Source: Arthrobacter pigmenti (GTDB lineage Bacteria; Actinomycetota; Actinomycetes; Actinomycetales; Micrococcaceae). From it: 64,000 nt of DNA. Under the pieces are notes generated by a model. That model was not told the origin of the DNA. It saw nothing but the letters and a program-made list of their open reading frames with translations, and searched no databases. Made by a program: the position numbers and the translations under genes. The stretch lies in the NCBI RefSeq assembly GCF_011927905.1, contig NZ_JAATJL010000001.1, forward strand, positions 186,001-250,000, written 5' to 3'. Positions 62,750 to 64,000 of the stretch are shown here, in pieces (within the stretch, counting starts at the first letter, position 1; each line of letters opens with the position of its first letter).

Positions 62750-64000
62750 ATGGGCGATTCCGTGCGACAGCCGCTGCTCGCTGAACGAGCGACTGAAGAG
62801 GCCGCAGTTTCCGCTGCCCCAACAACCCACGCAGCTCTGCTGGCTTGGGTTGAGGAGACTGCCGCGCTGACCCAGCCTGACCGAATCTATTGGGTCAATG
62901 GTTCCGCACAGGAGAACGCCGAGCTCACCGATGAGTTGGTTGCTGCGGGCACGCTGAAGCGTTTGAACCCCGAGCTCTTCCCCAACTCGTTCGCAGCGTT
63001 CTCCGACCCCGCGGACGTAGCCCGCGTCGAGGAGCAGACCTTCATCTGCTCCCGGGATGAACGCGACGCCGGATTCACTAATAACTGGATGGATCCAGAT
63101 GCCATGAAGGACAAGCTGCGTGGCTTGTTCGCCGGGTGCATGCGCGGCCGCACCATGTACGTGATCCCGTTCGTCATGGGCCACCTGAATGCGCAGGAAC
63201 CGAAGTTCGGCGTCGAAATCACAGACAGCGCGTACGTCGTGACCTCCATGCGGATCATGGCGACCATCGGTACAGCGGTGCTTGACCGGATGACTGAACT
63301 CAATGCCGACTTCGTCCCCGCGCTGCACTCCCTTGGCGCTCCCCTGGAGCCAGGTCAGCAGGACGTCTCCTGGCCGTGCAATGACGAGAAGTGGATTGTC
63401 CACTTCCCGGAGGAGCGCTCAATCTGGTCGTTCGGTTCCGGTTACGGCGGAAACGCCCTGCTCGGCAAGAAGTGCTACGCCCTGCGTATCGCCTCCGTCA
63501 TGGCGCGTGATGAAGGTTGGCTGGCGGAGCACATGCTCATCCTGAAGCTCACCTCCCCGGAGAACAAGACGTACTACGTCTCGGCCGCGTTCCCGTCGGC
63601 CTGCGGCAAGACCAACCTGGCGCTGCTGGATCCGACCATCGAGGGCTGGAAGGTCGAAACACTCGGCGACGACATCACCTGGATGCGCTTCGGCAAGGAG
63701 GGCGAATTGCGTGCCGTCAACCCGGAGGCGGGCCTGTTCGGCGTTGCTCCCGGTACGGGTTGGAAGACCAACCCCAACGCGATGCGCGCAATCGCCAAGG
63801 GCAACTCGATTTTCACCAATGTTGCATTGACCGACGACGGCGGAGTCTGGTGGGAGGGCATGACCGAGGAAGTGCCCGCTCACCTTACCGATTGGCAGGG
63901 CAATGACTGGACGCAGTCGTCGGACGCGCCAGCCGCCCACCCGAACGCACGGTTCTGCACGCCGATCGACCAGATCGACATGCTCGCCGATGAGTTCAAC
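62750..64000 (+). CDS. pckG: Phosphoenolpyruvate carboxykinase (GTP), 3' end outside window
   Basis: 417 residues are visible and the frame is open at the window end; a complete enzyme is about 600. ATG 62750 with AAGGGAAGAG upstream. GTP-PEPCK landmarks: [23 protein letters not shown], the P-loop Cys in [23 protein letters not shown], and [14 protein letters not shown]. It converts oxaloacetate and GTP to PEP, the first step of gluconeogenesis. A CRP/GlxR-like site lies upstream. Confidence 0.96.
   Translation, partial: MGDSVRQPLLAERATEEAAVSAAPTTHAALLAWVEETAALTQPDRIYWVNGSAQENAELTDELVAAGTLKRLNPELFPNSFAAFSDPADVARVEEQTFICSRDERDAGFTNNWMDPDAMKDKLRGLFAGCMRGRTMYVIPFVMGHLNAQEPKFGVEITDSAYVVTSMRIMATIGTAVLDRMTELNADFVPALHSLGAPLEPGQQDVSWPCNDEKWIVHFPEERSIWSFGSGYGGNALLGKKCYALRIASVMARDEGWLAEHMLILKLTSPENKTYYVSAAFPSACGKTNLALLDPTIEGWKVETLGDDITWMRFGKEGELRAVNPEAGLFGVAPGTGWKTNPNAMRAIAKGNSIFTNVALTDDGGVWWEGMTEEVPAHLTDWQGNDWTQSSDAPAAHPNARFCTPIDQIDMLADEFN

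Overview
The window is high-GC actinobacterial DNA, most like a soil or plant-associated Micrococcaceae (Arthrobacter group). The signs are a GTP-dependent PEP carboxykinase, the lhr/nei2 pair, TTG and GTG starts, several starts that look leaderless, a DtxR/IdeR-type iron box, and a subtilase with SLH-like repeats. No phage, plasmid, IS element or CRISPR array was seen. Gene content is chromosomal, with one clear accessory catabolic locus in the middle.

Layout. 1-18.3 kb holds mixed single genes and small operons: a CGNR zinc-finger protein (cut by the window edge), a large secreted SLH-subtilase, a dual-cysteine pyridoxal kinase, a TetR regulator with paired operators, a queuosine-precursor transporter and tRNA-guanine transglycosylase, a 47-codon ribbon-helix-helix gene coupled to a VOC protein, a VapBC-type module, and several membrane or unknown proteins. 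18.3-22.4 kb is a siderophore-iron ABC operon behind an iron box. 22.4-39.2 kb is the most distinctive region. 39.2-49.5 kb has a GH76-like hydrolase, an SDR/acyl-CoA dehydrogenase pair, a broken cytochrome P450, DedA, a TspO-like protein, an RNA pseudouridine synthase, a large polytopic protein and Nei. 49.5-64 kb has Lhr, a YcnI copper-type operon, RlmH, tRNA-Ser(CGA), TadA, Upp, a winged-helix regulator behind a poly-cysteine mini-ORF, a SixA-like phosphatase, a flavin disulfide oxidoreductase, tRNA-Arg(ACG) and pckG (cut by the window end).

The 22.4-39.2 kb locus reads as one regulon for a sulfated, probably fucose-containing glycan. Operon 1 (+): hydroxyacid dehydrogenase, sulfatase, sugar ABC transporter (binding protein and two permeases), divergent Gfo/Idh-like protein. 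Operon 2 (-): one Tat-exported beta-propeller, divergent from a GH29 alpha-L-fucosidase. Operon 3 (-): propeller, formylglycine-generating enzyme (FGE), propeller, divergent from a ROK repressor. All three promoter regions carry a related 17-bp palindrome (TCA-N-TGA core), and in two of them it contains the TTGACA -35 element. The three propellers are paralogs and their biochemical role cannot be read from sequence. The enzymes predicted to desulfate, mature the sulfatase and remove fucose lack signal peptides. The model is therefore surface or extracytoplasmic handling by the propellers, import, then cytoplasmic desulfation and defucosylation.
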